Assembly: GCA_023374045.1 (NCBI GenBank)
Contig: CM041776.1
Location: 319,449,925-319,513,924, forward strand
Source of the DNA: Limonium bicolor
Lineage: Eukaryota > Streptophyta > Magnoliopsida > Caryophyllales > Plumbaginaceae
Direction of reading: 5' to 3'
DNA length: 64,000 nucleotides
Every line of letters starts with the position of its first letter. The stretch's first letter is position 1. The notes beneath the pieces were generated by a model. The model ran no database searches, was not told where the DNA came from, and saw nothing but the letters and a program-made list of their open reading frames with translations. Positions 35,081 to 46,961 of the stretch are shown here, piece by piece. The position numbers were made by a program, and so were the translations under genes.

Positions 35081-38000
35081 ATGGCCGGCAACACTACGAT
35101 ACGTCGCTGGAACAATTGTTGGAGACTTTTTCTGGATCCAGAGAGAAGGATAATGGAATCGATCCTACTGATCCTCTTTATGTGCACACTACAGATCATC
35201 CAGGTATGATCTTAGCACCAAAATTTGACGGATCTGGCTTTCAAACATGGAAAAGGACTGTTTTAATTGCTTTAATGGCTAAAAACAAGTTGGCGTTGAT
35301 AGAGGGGAAATTAACCAGGCCGGTAGATGATGAAGCTAATGAACAAGCTTGGCTTAGGTGTAACGGTCTAGTAATGTCATGGATTTTAAATGCCTTAAGT
35401 AAAGAGATATGCGAAAGCCTTGTTTTTAGTACTACGGCTCGAGAATTGTGGGAGAGTCTGTTAGCCAGGTTCGATCAAGTTGATGGAACAAGAAGGTTTA
35501 ACCTAAAAAAGGAAATTTGTGTCTTAGAGCAAGGAAGCGACACTATGAGTGTATATTTCACCAGATTCAAAAAATTTTGGGATGAGTTGAATTTTGTTGC
35601 TAGTACGAATGGTTGTAAATGTTGTAATTGTGGAGAAGCTGAGAAAATGAAGAAAATGTGGAGGAAGATAAGCTCTTCAGTTTTTAATGGGACTGAATGA
35701 CGTATATGTTAACATCAGAGAGAACATCTTGATGATGACAAACTTCCTTCAATGGAGGTAGCTTATTCCCTATTCTTTGTGAGGAGCGGTAAAGGGAAAG
35801 CAACAAGAAGAGGAGGAGTGAGAATGATATTGCTAGTTTTGCTAATATCGTTGATGGGAGGAATGGTCCTCAACAACAGATCAAGTGGCAACAGAAAGAA
35901 AAAAAGGAAGGAAAAACAAAGATACTTGTTCCTATTGTGGCAAAATAGGACATACTGAAGAAAACTGTTATGTTAAGAATGGCTATCCTAATGGTTGGAG
36001 GGTCGGAAAGAACAAAAAGATGGCCAATCAAGCTGTTACAGAGAAGAAAGGTGAGGAGTTTGAAGCCAGATTTCAGTCTTCGGGATTCTCTTGAGAGCAA
36101 ATTGATCTGTTAATTAGTGTTTACAGAAGAGAATACCAATCAGGAGAGTGATCGGGTTCATTCCTGTACTTCACAGGTATGAATATTGCAGATTATAGTG
36201 GTATTCATTTTGCTTTAAATACTGTTAATAGAAAAAAAAAAGATTCTGGAATTTGGATCCTCGACACTGAAGCAACAGATCATCTCACTAGAAATAAAGA
36301 ATTCTTCAATCATGAGGAGTTTTTAGAAATCAGCCACACTGTTTCGATGCCAGATGGAGAGCTCAAACTGTTAAAATCAAAGGAAGCGTTCCTTTAAACA
36401 AGGAATTTCAGTTACAGGATGTCCTTCTGAAGAGCTCAGATTCATCGGGAGAAGATAGATTGTAATAATATAGAATGCAATAAGGCAAAATACTGGCATT
36501 GTAGGCTGGGCCACATACCCTTCTGAAGCTCCTTGATTTAGGATTGCTAAAAAGAAGTGAGATAACAGAAACGTTTGTCTGTGATTCTTGTAATAAAGCT
36601 AAAGGGCATCACCTGCCCTTTCCTATTTCTTCAAACAGAAGCCAGTGATCCTTTCGATTTGTTGCACATTGATGTCTGGGGTCCATGTAATGAAAAGACA
36701 CATGATGGCTTTCTATATTTTCTGAGTATAGTTGATGATAAAACTCGGTGCTTATGGGTCAATCTTATGAAACAAAAGCAGAAGCCACTGAACTGCTTCA
36801 GAATTTTGTTAAAATAATTGAAACTCAGTTCAGTAAAAGGTGAAAATTATCAGATCAGATAGATGCATACGAATTGGGATCCTCTAATGAGCTCATCAAG
36901 TTCTTTAAAGATAGAGGAATAATTCACCAACGATCATGCCCTCACACTCCACAGCAGAATGGAGTTATCGAAAGAAAACACAGACATGTTTTGGAAACAG
37001 CAAGAGCTGTATTTTTTGAATCTGGTGTGCCTTTGAGGTACTGGGGTGACAGTGTTTTATTTGCTACATGTGTTATTAATCGAGTCCCATCTGCTGTCCT
37101 AAAGGGAAAGTCACCATTTGAGGAACTACATGGTCAACTTCCTGGTTTTTCTATGATTAAAACTTTTGGTTGTTTGGCTTATGTAGCAAATGTTAATCCT
37201 CATAAGAGGAAGTTTGAGCCACGAGCATACAGGTGTGCTTACTTAGGTCCCAGTTTACTAAGTAAAGGGCATAAGTTGGTTTGATTGGAGGACAATAAAA
37301 TTATTCATAGTAGGGATGTGGTATTTTTTGAGCAGGTTTTCCCTTTCAAAGAAGCCTTGTCATCTGATAATACAGAAGGAGATGTTTCAGTCTTGCCTCA
37401 GATAATTGATGATGGGGATGACATGATCTCTAGACCCTTGATCATTTTACAGTTGGCACCTGCTACTCCTACTTCTACATTCACTATGAATACTTGAACT
37501 AATGAAATTGAGCAGATGAGTACTGAGTTGACACAAGTTTCTACTGTTCCAGAACAACAATTAAGAAGGTCAAGCAGGAGTCGTCATCCTTCTTCTTACT
37601 TGTCTGATTTCTTTGTTGGACAAACAGTTATCATAGAAGACAGTCCTGATGTTTTTACTAAGGTTCTAACTACCAGGTTAGATAAGCCTAGTGGGAATCC
37701 CAGTAACCTCTACACGTTGACAGACATTACAAGAGAAAAGGATGTTTCTGTCTTATCATCCTTCTGTAATATGAGTACTCATATTGATATTCATGTTGAG
37801 CCGCGATCGTTTACAGAGGAAAATCAAAATCCTCATTGGAGGGCAGCAATGCAAGAGGAGCTTGTTGCGTTAAATCGTAATGGTACCTGGGAGATTGCTG
37901 ATCTTCCAAAGGGTAAAAAGGATATTACAAGCAAATGGGTTTATAAAGTAAAGCTCAAGGCTGATGGAAGTCTTGAGCGCTACAAGGCTCGCTTGGTTGT

Positions 38001-39312
38001 TCGCGGATTTACTCAGAAATACGGTATCGACTATACAGAGACAATTTTCACCCGTTGTGAAGATGACGACTGTTTGTGCCCTAATTTCTGTAGCTGCCAA
38101 GAAAGGATGGTTTATTCACCAGCTTGATGTGAATAACGCCTTTCTTCACGGCGATTTAGCAGAAGAGATTTATATGAAACTTCCTCAGGGATTGGAGGAA
38201 GACTCTAACAAGGTCTGACGTCTCAAACGTTCTTTGTACGGCCTTAAGCAGGCATCCTGTCAATGGTATGGAAAATTGACAAATTTTCTCAGAGAACAGG
38301 GATATAGTTGTTTCTATCAATGATTATTCCCTCTTTTCTAAAAAAACGGGAAACTCCATTGTGCACATTGGAGTGTATGTTGATGATCTAGTGGTTTGTG
38401 GAAATGATGATTTTGAGATCACTCAATTGAAAGCTAATCTGGACACAAAATTTTGTATTAAAGACCTTGGATCATTACATTACTTCCTTGAGATGAAATT
38501 TCTTCCGTCTGCTGAAGGGTTGATTGTTACACAACGGAAGTATGCCAAGGATCTTCTGGAAGAATACGGTGTTAACAAATTAAAGTCTGTTACCAGTCCT
38601 CTAGAGTTGGGTATTAAATTGCTTCCTGATGATGGTGATCCGATGTCTGATCCAGAGCCTTACAGACGCATTATTGGACAGCTCAATTACTTAACGAATA
38701 CAAGGCCGGATCTAATTTCCACAATACAATTACTCAGCCAGTTCTTAAAGGCCCCTTGCCAGAATCATTTTCTGCTCCTCTCCATGTGCTTCGCTATATT
38801 AAGGGGACTCTAAATCACGGGCTATTGTTCAACAAGACTTCAGACACCAAGTTATTGCTTACTGTGATTCAGACTGGGCAACTTGCCCTATCTCCCGCAT
38901 ATCTGTTAGCGGTTTCTTTATTTCATTCGGAGGTTGTCCTATATCTTGGAAGGCAAAGAAACAAGCATCTGTTTCTTTATCTTCTGCCGAGGCAGAGTAT
39001 AGATCAATGCGCAATGTTACTTCTGAACTTGCTTGGTTGTCTAGGCTCTTGGCTGACATTGGTGTTGATGATATAACTCCAATCCCTCTTCATTGTGATA
39101 ATAAGTCTGCTGTGTTCATTGCTACAAATCCTATTGCTCACGAAAGAACTAAGCATGTTGAAGTTGACTGTCATTATGTTCGTGAGCAACTGCAGAAGGG
39201 GTTGATTCGAGTTCAGCATATTCCAAGTTCTTCTCAGCTGGATGATATGCTTACTAAGAGTCTGAATGGTAAACTGTATCAAGCTCAGCTGCCTCTGATG
39301 GGCGTCTGCAGC
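35081..39312 (+). pseudogene. copia gag-pol of second element, multiply broken
   Basis: Domains in order: a gag with the MILAPKFDGSGFQTWK motif (35200-35260), a zinc knuckle (TCSYCGKIGHTEENC near 35925-35970), a protease where the usual D-[ST]-G triad reads D-T-E (36265-36275), and an integrase (HIDVWGP near 36665, HTPQQNGVIERK near 36940). RT follows, with KARLVVRGF near 37985 and YVDDLV near 38375, then RNase H with a CDNKSA motif near 39095. The ATG at 35081 is out of frame with gag. There are many breaks: stops or shifts near 35110, 35698, 36092, 36395, 36815, 37282, 37495, 38120, 38216 and 38320. The C-terminus is interrupted at 39312 by the CACTA element and resumes after 42910. Confidence 0.93.
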
Positions 39313-40254
39313 CACTTTTAAAAAAACACGATTTAGAGACGGACAATTCCGTCTCTATTCGTCTCTAACGGGTTTAGAGACGGAATGACGACGACTTTGT
39401 TCCGTCTCTATACGGGTCATCGCAAAATAAAACGGAGACGGAATCGTCACTTCCGTCTTAAACGGCGACGGAATTGAGACGACTTATTCCGTCTCTATTT
39501 GTTAAATGGAGAAGGAATAGAGACGGAATAATTTTGTATCCAATAGAGTCGGAAATGTATAACCCCACCCGGAATTTTGAGATGGATATTTCCGTCTCTA
39601 TTCCATCTCAATTGGAGAAAGAATGAATTCCGTCTCAATTCCTATATCCCGTATCAATATTAGAGACAAAATTTCCGTCTCTATTATATTATTATTTATT
39701 TCATATATATATTTAATATATTGTATTTATAATTATATTATTCTTATTCATCTAGTTATAATTATTATCATTATAAACACATGATTTTTTATAACTTTTT
39801 ATATTTCTATACTAAAATGAAAAAACGAGACAAAATGTCTAAATATAATAGTAATATATATATAACAAATTCGAACTTACAAAATCTGTCGCAAATTCAA
39901 CCCGAACACAAAAGTTACACATGACCACAATCATTGATAACATACGACTGTGCTCAAATACTTTTAAATATAACTAAAGTCTTAAATCTTGTTCATTAAG
40001 AGAATATAACAAACATCGATCTAATTATGTTGACATGTTTGAAAGATGACACAAGCTCAGCTTGCATCCCGTGTTTGATTGTAGTTACCCGAGCTTACAT
40101 CCCGTGAGCCATCATGCATCATTTGTGCCAATTGCTCCTCAACCATTTTCTGCACATTCACCATCATCTTCTCTTCACAGTCTCGACGGGCATGATCAAA
40201 TTTCCGAGTCATCACTACCTCTATCTCAGACCTCATCTTCCATACATGACTTGA

Positions 40255-40600
40255 TCAACGCCAACAACACGTGTACGGTTCCTAACAGAGCAACTTGTGC
40301 ATTCTCAGATGTGCCTTCTCCTGTATTATTATCTACAGCTTGAGTAGCATTTTCGAGCAGTTGTTTGTATGTCTCCTACATTAATCATAACAAATAATTA
40401 CTAAGAACTTCTCTTTATAAATTTGTAGAAGCCAGTTACAATGAAATACTTACAGAATAGTCTTCGGCCTTCTGACAAACAAGCACAATGAGACCTCACT
40501 TGTCCCTCGTAGAGTGAGTGTATACAAAAAGCTCATAGGGTGTAGGTTACACCCACCATTCTTCCGAGTCTATATAATATAAATTAAATAGTCAACAAAC
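40255..40600 (-). pseudogene. possible remnant of plant transposase_24 (Ptta/En-Spm) gene
   Basis: On the minus strand, 40450-40548 reads PTPYELFVYTHSTRDK, a stop, then a segment ending KAEDYSV. Another open stretch at 40258-40378 begins ETYKQLLENATQ. This order (TH motif, then a K/A/E-rich helix) resembles the transposase_24 family often carried by CACTA elements. The match is by eye and the piece is broken. Confidence 0.35.
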
Positions 40601-41904
40601 CAATGTCACACAAAATGTCATAATTAAACATGTATAGACATGAGGTAGCCCAGATAGACTTTTGGAAAAAAATTGGCAACATATCCTCTGTTTTTTTAAT
40701 CCACAACTCCCTGTATTTAATCCACACTCCCTGCTTTCAAGTTTCCTTATACACAATTTTCATCCACAACTCCCTGCTTTCAAGTTTCCTTATACACAAT
40801 TTCAATCCACAATTCATTTTAAGACGACAACACATTGTCCACAACAAATATCCATAGAATGATCAGCTCTTACAACACTACTAAACTAATATTCATCTCA
40901 AATAGCAAGTCTACCAAATAGTCCCAACAACCATCATTAACAGATCTTTCATTCTCACACCTTTCAGAAACTTTTTTTTTTGTCAATTCGTAGCTTATCT
41001 ATGGAAAGACATACAGGCTCTCACCGACTACAAATGAACAAATTTTTAACCAAATGACTTCGCTGACTGGTCATGATATTGGAGGAAACTTAGAGAAAGC
41101 CACATATTTCTAACTGATTGGCAGGGTACACAAGTTAGCATAAAAAACAACAATGATAGCAAAAAATCAAGACCAGCTTTTTTCTATGTTCTATGTTAGA
41201 TCATCCTGACTTCCTTTAAGCAAACATATACACTCAATATAGTATATAATGAAGAAATATAGAAACGTTTAGTCATTGTAGAGGTATAACTGGGGAATAT
41301 TATGCTGAGAAATTATGCAGAAACCAGATGTCGTACGCATCAAATTATAATCAACAAAAGTTCATATTCAGAAGCAACTATATCTATGTTGAAGAAAATG
41401 TACTCCTTTGGTAAGCAAAACAACAGCAGCAGCAGCAAAAAGTACTCGAGTGGAGACATCATCAACACCGTTGGTTTATCATCATTTTCAGCAGTGGCCA
41501 CTAAATCATCATCGAACAGAGGAAACTCTAGGAAGTGTACGTGGGAAGGTCAAGGAGTTTGTGTAGCATTAATGATTTGGTGAATGATAAAAAAAACTAT
41601 ATCTATGTTGATAGCAAAGACATTAGCATTTCATCATCTATCATGTTCGAATTAAAATTAGCAAAAGCAGTATTGAATCTAGTAGCATATAGTCGGAATA
41701 CAGCAAATAATAACTAAAATCTGACGGAAGGTGAAATATTTGTTCCAGAAGCAATCTAACTAGCAATTAAAGCTAACTGTCACAAAAACAATCAGTATTT
41801 GTTACCTTCGACTGTGTTCAGTTGTTCATAACTTCAGAATTCTTTCCACCTTATGAAGCTATATCAACTGAATAATCAGGAATCCTCCGGGTTACATCTC
41901 GCTA

Positions 41905-42015
41905 GTTAGGGTAGCAGAATTACCGTGAGTATGTCCATTATATTGCAGTTAAGGTAGCAGAATTACCGTGAGTATGTTCCTGATATTGCAGTTAAGGTAG
42001 CAGAATTACCGTTAA
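41905..42015 (+). repeat. short tandem repeats (GTAGCAGAATTACCGTGAG) in CACTA interior
   Basis: GTAGCAGAATTACCGT occurs three times at about 41911, 41957 and 41998, separated by TATTGCAGTTAAG. Weaker relatives (AAAATTACAGTGAGTGAA, AAAATTTCCGTGACTGAA) continue to about 42530. Function unknown. Confidence 0.7.
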
Positions 42016-42959
42016 TTATTCTTCGCCAGTCAGGGATTGCAAAATTAATATCATCAGAGTGCTTTTGATGATGAGAAACCAATGAATGTCGTCTTAGAGA
42101 TGTTAAAACCTCCTCTGATGTATTTGACTTCCTTTAATGGCTGGCGCCTGGTGTAGAGCATCCGGTTTGTTGTTCGCAAGATAACATTGCAAAATTACAG
42201 AGAATGAAGATTGAGACCTCGAATCGTATCAAGAAGTAACAGCAAAACTAAATTACCGTGAGTAAAGATGGGCGTTCTTATTTGCCAGGTAGGATAGCAA
42301 AAATTTCCGTGACTGAAGACCGTAATCGCACAGAGAATGGGGTTTTGCCTGTTCACCGGTTAGCATTGCAAAATTACAGTGAGTGAATACTGAGAATGAG
42401 AAGACAGTAGGAATAAACCTTAACAAATTTACCGAGAGTGAAAATGGCTGAGCTATTACCTTGAGTGAAGAACCCTATGTTCGGCAGTTAAGCATTGCAA
42501 AATCGTCGTGGGTGAAGATGAAAAGAAGATAGAGTAGTGGTAATGTTTGAGAAAGGGTTAGGTTATAATGTAGCGATCAAATTATGTCTCCAAATAGAGT
42601 CGGATTTAACGTTCTCTCTTTATTTGAGAGGAAATTTAGTTCTGTCTCCGATTGAGATGGAAAAGTTTCGTCTCTATTTTTCTTTAATATAGAGACAATA
42701 TTTCCGTCTCCATTCCGTTTATATTCAGCGCCAATAATGAAAACAACGCGCCACTTGAGTCCCGCACTAATCCGTCTCCGTTCCGACTCTATTCCGTCTC
42801 AATTATTTTAATCAATATTTTGTCTCTAATCCGTCTCTATTCGTCTCTATATAGAGACGAAAATATTTCCGTCTCCATTTCCGTCTCTAAATCACTGTTT
42901 TTTAGTAGTGCGCTTGATTTTTTCTTTCAAGTCGAGCATTTGCTGCTCATATGCTCGTC

Positions 42960-42969
42960 TTGAGGGGGG
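42960..42969 (+). promoter_or_regulatory. polypurine tract of second copia element
   Basis: TTGAGGGGGG immediately before the right LTR at 42970. Confidence 0.8.
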
Positions 42970-43250
42970 TGTAGAGTTTATATCTCTATTTGTTTTTCTG
43001 TTTTCCTGTTTTTGTTATTACTGTTTTATTAAGCTAGAAGGGGAGTTGTTCTTTTCCAGCTGGACATTTCTAGAACCTGTTAGATTTTTCCCGCCTAGCT
43101 TTCTTTCTCTTCTATATAAACATTTCTCCCCTAATAATGAAAGCTTAAGTCCAGAGGTTTAGTTTTCACCTCTAGTGTTATCTTCTCTGTTCTCTCTTTC
43201 ATCTCTTACTATCCAATCCTGTAAATTGATGTTCGCGAATCACATCTACA
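42970..43250 (+). repeat. 3' LTR of second copia element (281 bp)
   Basis: Starts TGTAGAGTTTATATC and ends CACATCTACA, followed by the CACAC duplication. It is nine bases longer than the 5' LTR, mainly from short insertions near its start (TTTTTCTG, TTTTCCTG). Confidence 0.95.
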
Positions 43251-43255
43251 CACAC

Positions 43256-44587
43256 TAGTTAATTTATTGAACAACAGTGTATTTAGAATATTATCATGGC
43301 AAGATCATCAATTTCTTTTTCTAATTTTCTTCTTTGAAATCAATAATCTAACTAAACCTCCTTATTTACTTGCTTTATCTAGTTTGTCATTTTTTCCAAG
43401 TTAACGTTGTGTATAAATCTTACACTCATTACTTCGAGGGGTTAGTTTTGTGCAATTGCCAATTCTACACTTGGTGAGTCTGAAAAAGCATTTTCAGCCT
43501 ATTATATATCCTCAAAGAAGTTGGTGCATAATATAACCTGACGCGTCATGTGAAAAGTAATGGATAAGACTTTGCTACAGCTTGACAACCCAAGCTTCTA
43601 TAAACTTGAACAACAAAAACCACAATAATGACAAATAAAACGTTATCTTACACCTGGAAGAAACATCACCAGACATCTTCTAGTATATGCCAGTTTTTAT
43701 TCCTGTTACTATGATTCTCCAAATCAAGCAAGTAGTGTTGATGAAGATTCATTTCTTCTGCAAGGTCCAATCAGTTATTTCAGTGCAGAATAAACTATTT
43801 CTATTGTAAAAAACCATACACTCCGGAGTGGGGGTTTTAAACTCAAGTTTATACATCATGGGGTATTATACCAAGTAACACAACCGTTGGACTATCACAA
43901 GATGCCCTACATCTTGCACATTTTGATGCTTCTAAAACATACACTTTCGCATCAGCTCCATATCTTATCTATGTAAGCGAAAACAATTTCAGAGAAAGGT
44001 CAATGTGAACACTCTGTTTGAATGCGTTTACATTTGGCCACAAACAAAAGCAACTTACATAAAAGGAGAAGATGATCATGTTTGGATATGATAAAGCATC
44101 GAATCCATAATACATGAAGATACACTAAATAATTTCACGTCCTTTTTTTCACGCGGAAAATACTCCAATTGCTCCATCACAAAAGCCTATAAACTCTATG
44201 AAACTTTTATCAATCCTAAATTTGTGGTTGTTACTTTTCTTATTACCATATACGATCACATCAGATCAATTTAAACCCCACTATTAGATAAAGGGTACAA
44301 ATCAGTTTATGCTCCGGTACAGTGCCTCACATTATCATCAATTCTATAATGACATATAAACACTAAAGTAACGGAAAGAAAGACACTATCTACTAAAATG
44401 TGGTTAGTTAGTTTGTCCCACGCGGTTGTGCAAAGTAACTTTATGTTACACTGCAAAATCTCACTCACTCGCTCTATATCTATACATACTTATAAGTGCA
44501 AGTAACCAAGTTGCTTATTTGATGAGTAATTGATTCATAGAGTCACGTTAGCATAATTGAACATCACAAGTTAATTTAACTGAAGAT
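43256..44587 (+). other. intergenic region and peroxidase promoter
   Basis: AT-rich, no ORF. Close to the gene, a CTCTATATCTATACATA stretch (about 44473-44489) could serve as a TATA region roughly 100 bases before the ATG. No other element can be named with confidence. Confidence 0.45.
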
Positions 44588-45908
44588 ATGGCTATTCTAT
44601 GGTTAACATCAACCTTGCTAGCTCTCCTCTGCTGGGTTCCATTAGGCGGAAATGCCCAACTAAAAACAGGGTTTTACTCTTCAACATGTCCAAGAGCTGA
44701 GACCATAGTGAGATCCACTGTAGAAACCCATTTCAAGATGGATCCGACAGTCGCCCCCGGCTTGCTTAGGCTGCATTTCCATGACTGCTTTGTCCAGGTC
44801 TAGCTATATTACTCAAACCCACTGTTGATCACAACATTACAAAATTTATTCATTATGGTTTAAATGTTTTGAATCGGAAACATGGAATATATGTATCAGG
44901 GCTGTGATGGTTCGATTCTGATCACGGGTTCTTCGTCTGAGCGAGCGGCGGGTCCGAATCTTGGTCTTAGAGGTTTCGAGGTGATCGATGATGCGAGAGG
45001 CGAAGTTAGAGTCTTTTTGTCCTGGTGTTGTTTCTTGTGCTGATATAGTAGCATTGGCCGCACGAGATGCTGTCGACTTGGTAAGGATCAAAACTAGCTA
45101 CCTTTTTTCTCTCTTAATTCTTTCTTTCTTACTCCAAATCAACGATTCAATGCTAGAAGAAAGTTAACATTGAACTCTTTTGCCGTGAAATTAATGTCAA
45201 GAGTGATGGCCCAAGTTGGGCAGTGCCACTCGGAAGGAGAGACGGTAGAGTTTCTTCAGCGTCTGACTCTTTAAGCTTGCCTTCTCCACTAGATTCTGTC
45301 GCTACCCAAAGGCAAAAGTTTGCCTCCAAGGGTCTGGATGATCACGATCTCGTCACACTTGTCGGTGGGTTAATTACATGCAATTAACTCCTTCTGTCAC
45401 AATTATACTCTAGTATAATTGAAGACAAACAGAGATAATATATAGCTAGTGGCATGCTTTTTTTAACTTGATTAATTGGTTGTTCAGGGGGACACACCAT
45501 TGGCAAAACAGATTGCAGATTCTTTCAATACAGACTATACAACTTCACAACAACAGGGAGATCAGACCCTTCATTCAACCAAGCGGCTCTTACAGAGCTC
45601 CAGTCACTCTGTCCGCGCGGCGGGGCTGGGCTGAACAGGGTCGCGTTAGACAGAGGCAGTGAGGGCAAATTTGATTCTAGCTTCTTCAAGAACGTGAGAG
45701 ATGGGAATGCAGTGCTGGAATCAGACCAGAGGTGTGGGAAGACCCGTCGACGAGGAAAGCCGTGGAAGGGTATGCGGGAAGGTTCAGAGGATTGTTTGGG
45801 TTCAGGTTCGAGTTTGAGTTCACGAAAGCGATGGTTAAGATGAGTGGTGTGGGTGTCAAGACTGGTACAGAAGGTGAGATCAGGAAGAGCTGCGCCAGGT
45901 TCAACTAA
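44588..45908 (+). CDS. PRX25-like: class III secretory peroxidase, PRX25-like (four exons; two single-base indels)
   Basis: Secreted heme peroxidase that oxidises phenolics with H2O2 in the cell wall. Exons: 44588-44797, 44900-45080, 45202-45364 and 45488-45908, the common four-exon structure, all GT/AG. A signal peptide of about 23 residues ends at GGNA, followed by [12 protein letters not shown]. The distal site [12 protein letters not shown] carries catalytic Arg and His. Exon 2 gives GCDGS and [16 protein letters not shown]. Exon 4 gives the proximal heme-ligand His in VGGHTIG. DLSDGPSW and [17 protein letters not shown] are features of the PRX25 group. Exon 2 has one extra G near 44998-45003 and exon 4 lacks one base near 45732. 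With both reversed the product would be about 324 aa, a normal length. As written, translation stops in exon 2. It may be a recent pseudogene or an intact gene with sequence errors. Confidence 0.88.
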
Positions 45909-46961
45909 GCTAGAAGCCTAAAAGAGAGCCGATGGAGGAGATTGTGGATGCATGGTGTGAAAAAAGGAGAAATGGAATAATATATGTGTATTATGGATGA
46001 GCTTCGGTAGTAGTATTGTAAAATTAAAATGTAATCAAGACAGTTAGTGTATAATTTGGTGGTTTTGTAAGCAGAATCAAGATGCAACTCAACTCATATG
46101 GTTAAACTGAAAACAAAATCATTGTCTTGTCACAACCTGTAAATTCCTGTGTGATATATCGAAGAATGAAATCCAACCGGTCATTACCACTTTGATAGCT
46201 TTGCATTGGAAAGTGTTGAACTCTCAATGTATTGTAATGGAAAAGAAGAGATACAACACAAGATTTGTTAGAGAAGGAATTGAAATTATAAATTAATTGT
46301 GTGTAGAAACATAATCCGGCAAGTTGTTGAAGACGTCCTCATACTCCTTTGGAAAGGGATATCAATCCATAACTCTAACCCAATGAGTACACTATACTAA
46401 AGGAATGGTCTATTCTATTGCAACACTAGTATATATGGCAACGTTTTTATAATTCTACACTTCGTTTAACTATACGAACATCTTTTACCAACTAATTTCC
46501 TCATTTCTTAATATATTGTTGCCATTGATAACATAGTTATGTCACAAATGATAACATGTACCATAGTTATGTACATACATGCTACCCTTAAGTGTCTAGC
46601 CCTTGTGGCTTAGTCGGTAACCACCATGACTTCATTATTCTTGTCAACTTTTAGACCCAGGAGAGTTGCCTCACTTGAAATCGTTCCTTCATCCAACCTT
46701 GGGCAGAGATCATCGATCAAGCACCTGGTGCCAAATGGAAATCCTGACGAGATTTGGAAGTCTTCATTTTTTAACAATCAAACTGACCTTATGGTGCATC
46801 TAGCTCTCCCTAGGAGAGCTCCCATCCAGTACCCTATCAAGGTTCCTTTTCCTCCCACCAATCGTCTCCAAGGGATCCTCAGAATGCATGAGCATTGGAC
46901 AACCCCCAGATGCATCTCATTCTCGAGGTCGTCAACCATCTGCTTGGAAGACTTCAAGTGC
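45909..46961. other. peroxidase 3' flank with possible SINE-like piece
   Basis: The first 650 bases are AT-rich without structure. Near 46598-46625, CCTTGTGGCTTAGTCGGTAA resembles a tRNA-like A box (TGGCTTAGTCGG), with a poor B-box candidate near 46675. The open frame at 46626-46982 runs into the LTR and has no recognised domain, so I do not call it a gene. Confidence 0.35.

Larger units (their letters stand above)
39313..42910. mobile_element. CACTA element (3598 bp) nested in copia pol
   Basis: The left end CACTTTTAAAAAAACACG and right end (complement CACTACTAAAAAACAGTG) both lead into GATTTAGAGACGG. Subterminal zones (39330-39670 and 42590-42895) are packed with AGAGACGGA / TCCGTCTCTA motifs in both orientations. 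The flanking triplets AGC and CGC agree at two of three positions, consistent with one mutated 3-bp duplication. Removing the element with one triplet reconnects the copia frame. There is no TNP2-like transposase, so it is non-autonomous. Confidence 0.85.
34754..43250 (+). mobile_element. complete Ty1/copia element, coding-dead, with nested CACTA
   Basis: The LTRs at 34754-35025 and 42970-43250 are near-identical. The exact duplication CACAC occurs at 34749-34753 and 43251-43255. A primer site directly follows the left LTR and a purine tract precedes the right one. Removing the nested CACTA element leaves about 4.9 kb, a normal copia length. Gene order is gag, protease, integrase, RT, RNase H. 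Confidence 0.95.

Noticed and set aside
41420..41440. CAG triplet run as a coding polyglutamine/serine tract
   Set aside because: Short run inside a non-autonomous CACTA element with no supporting gene structure.
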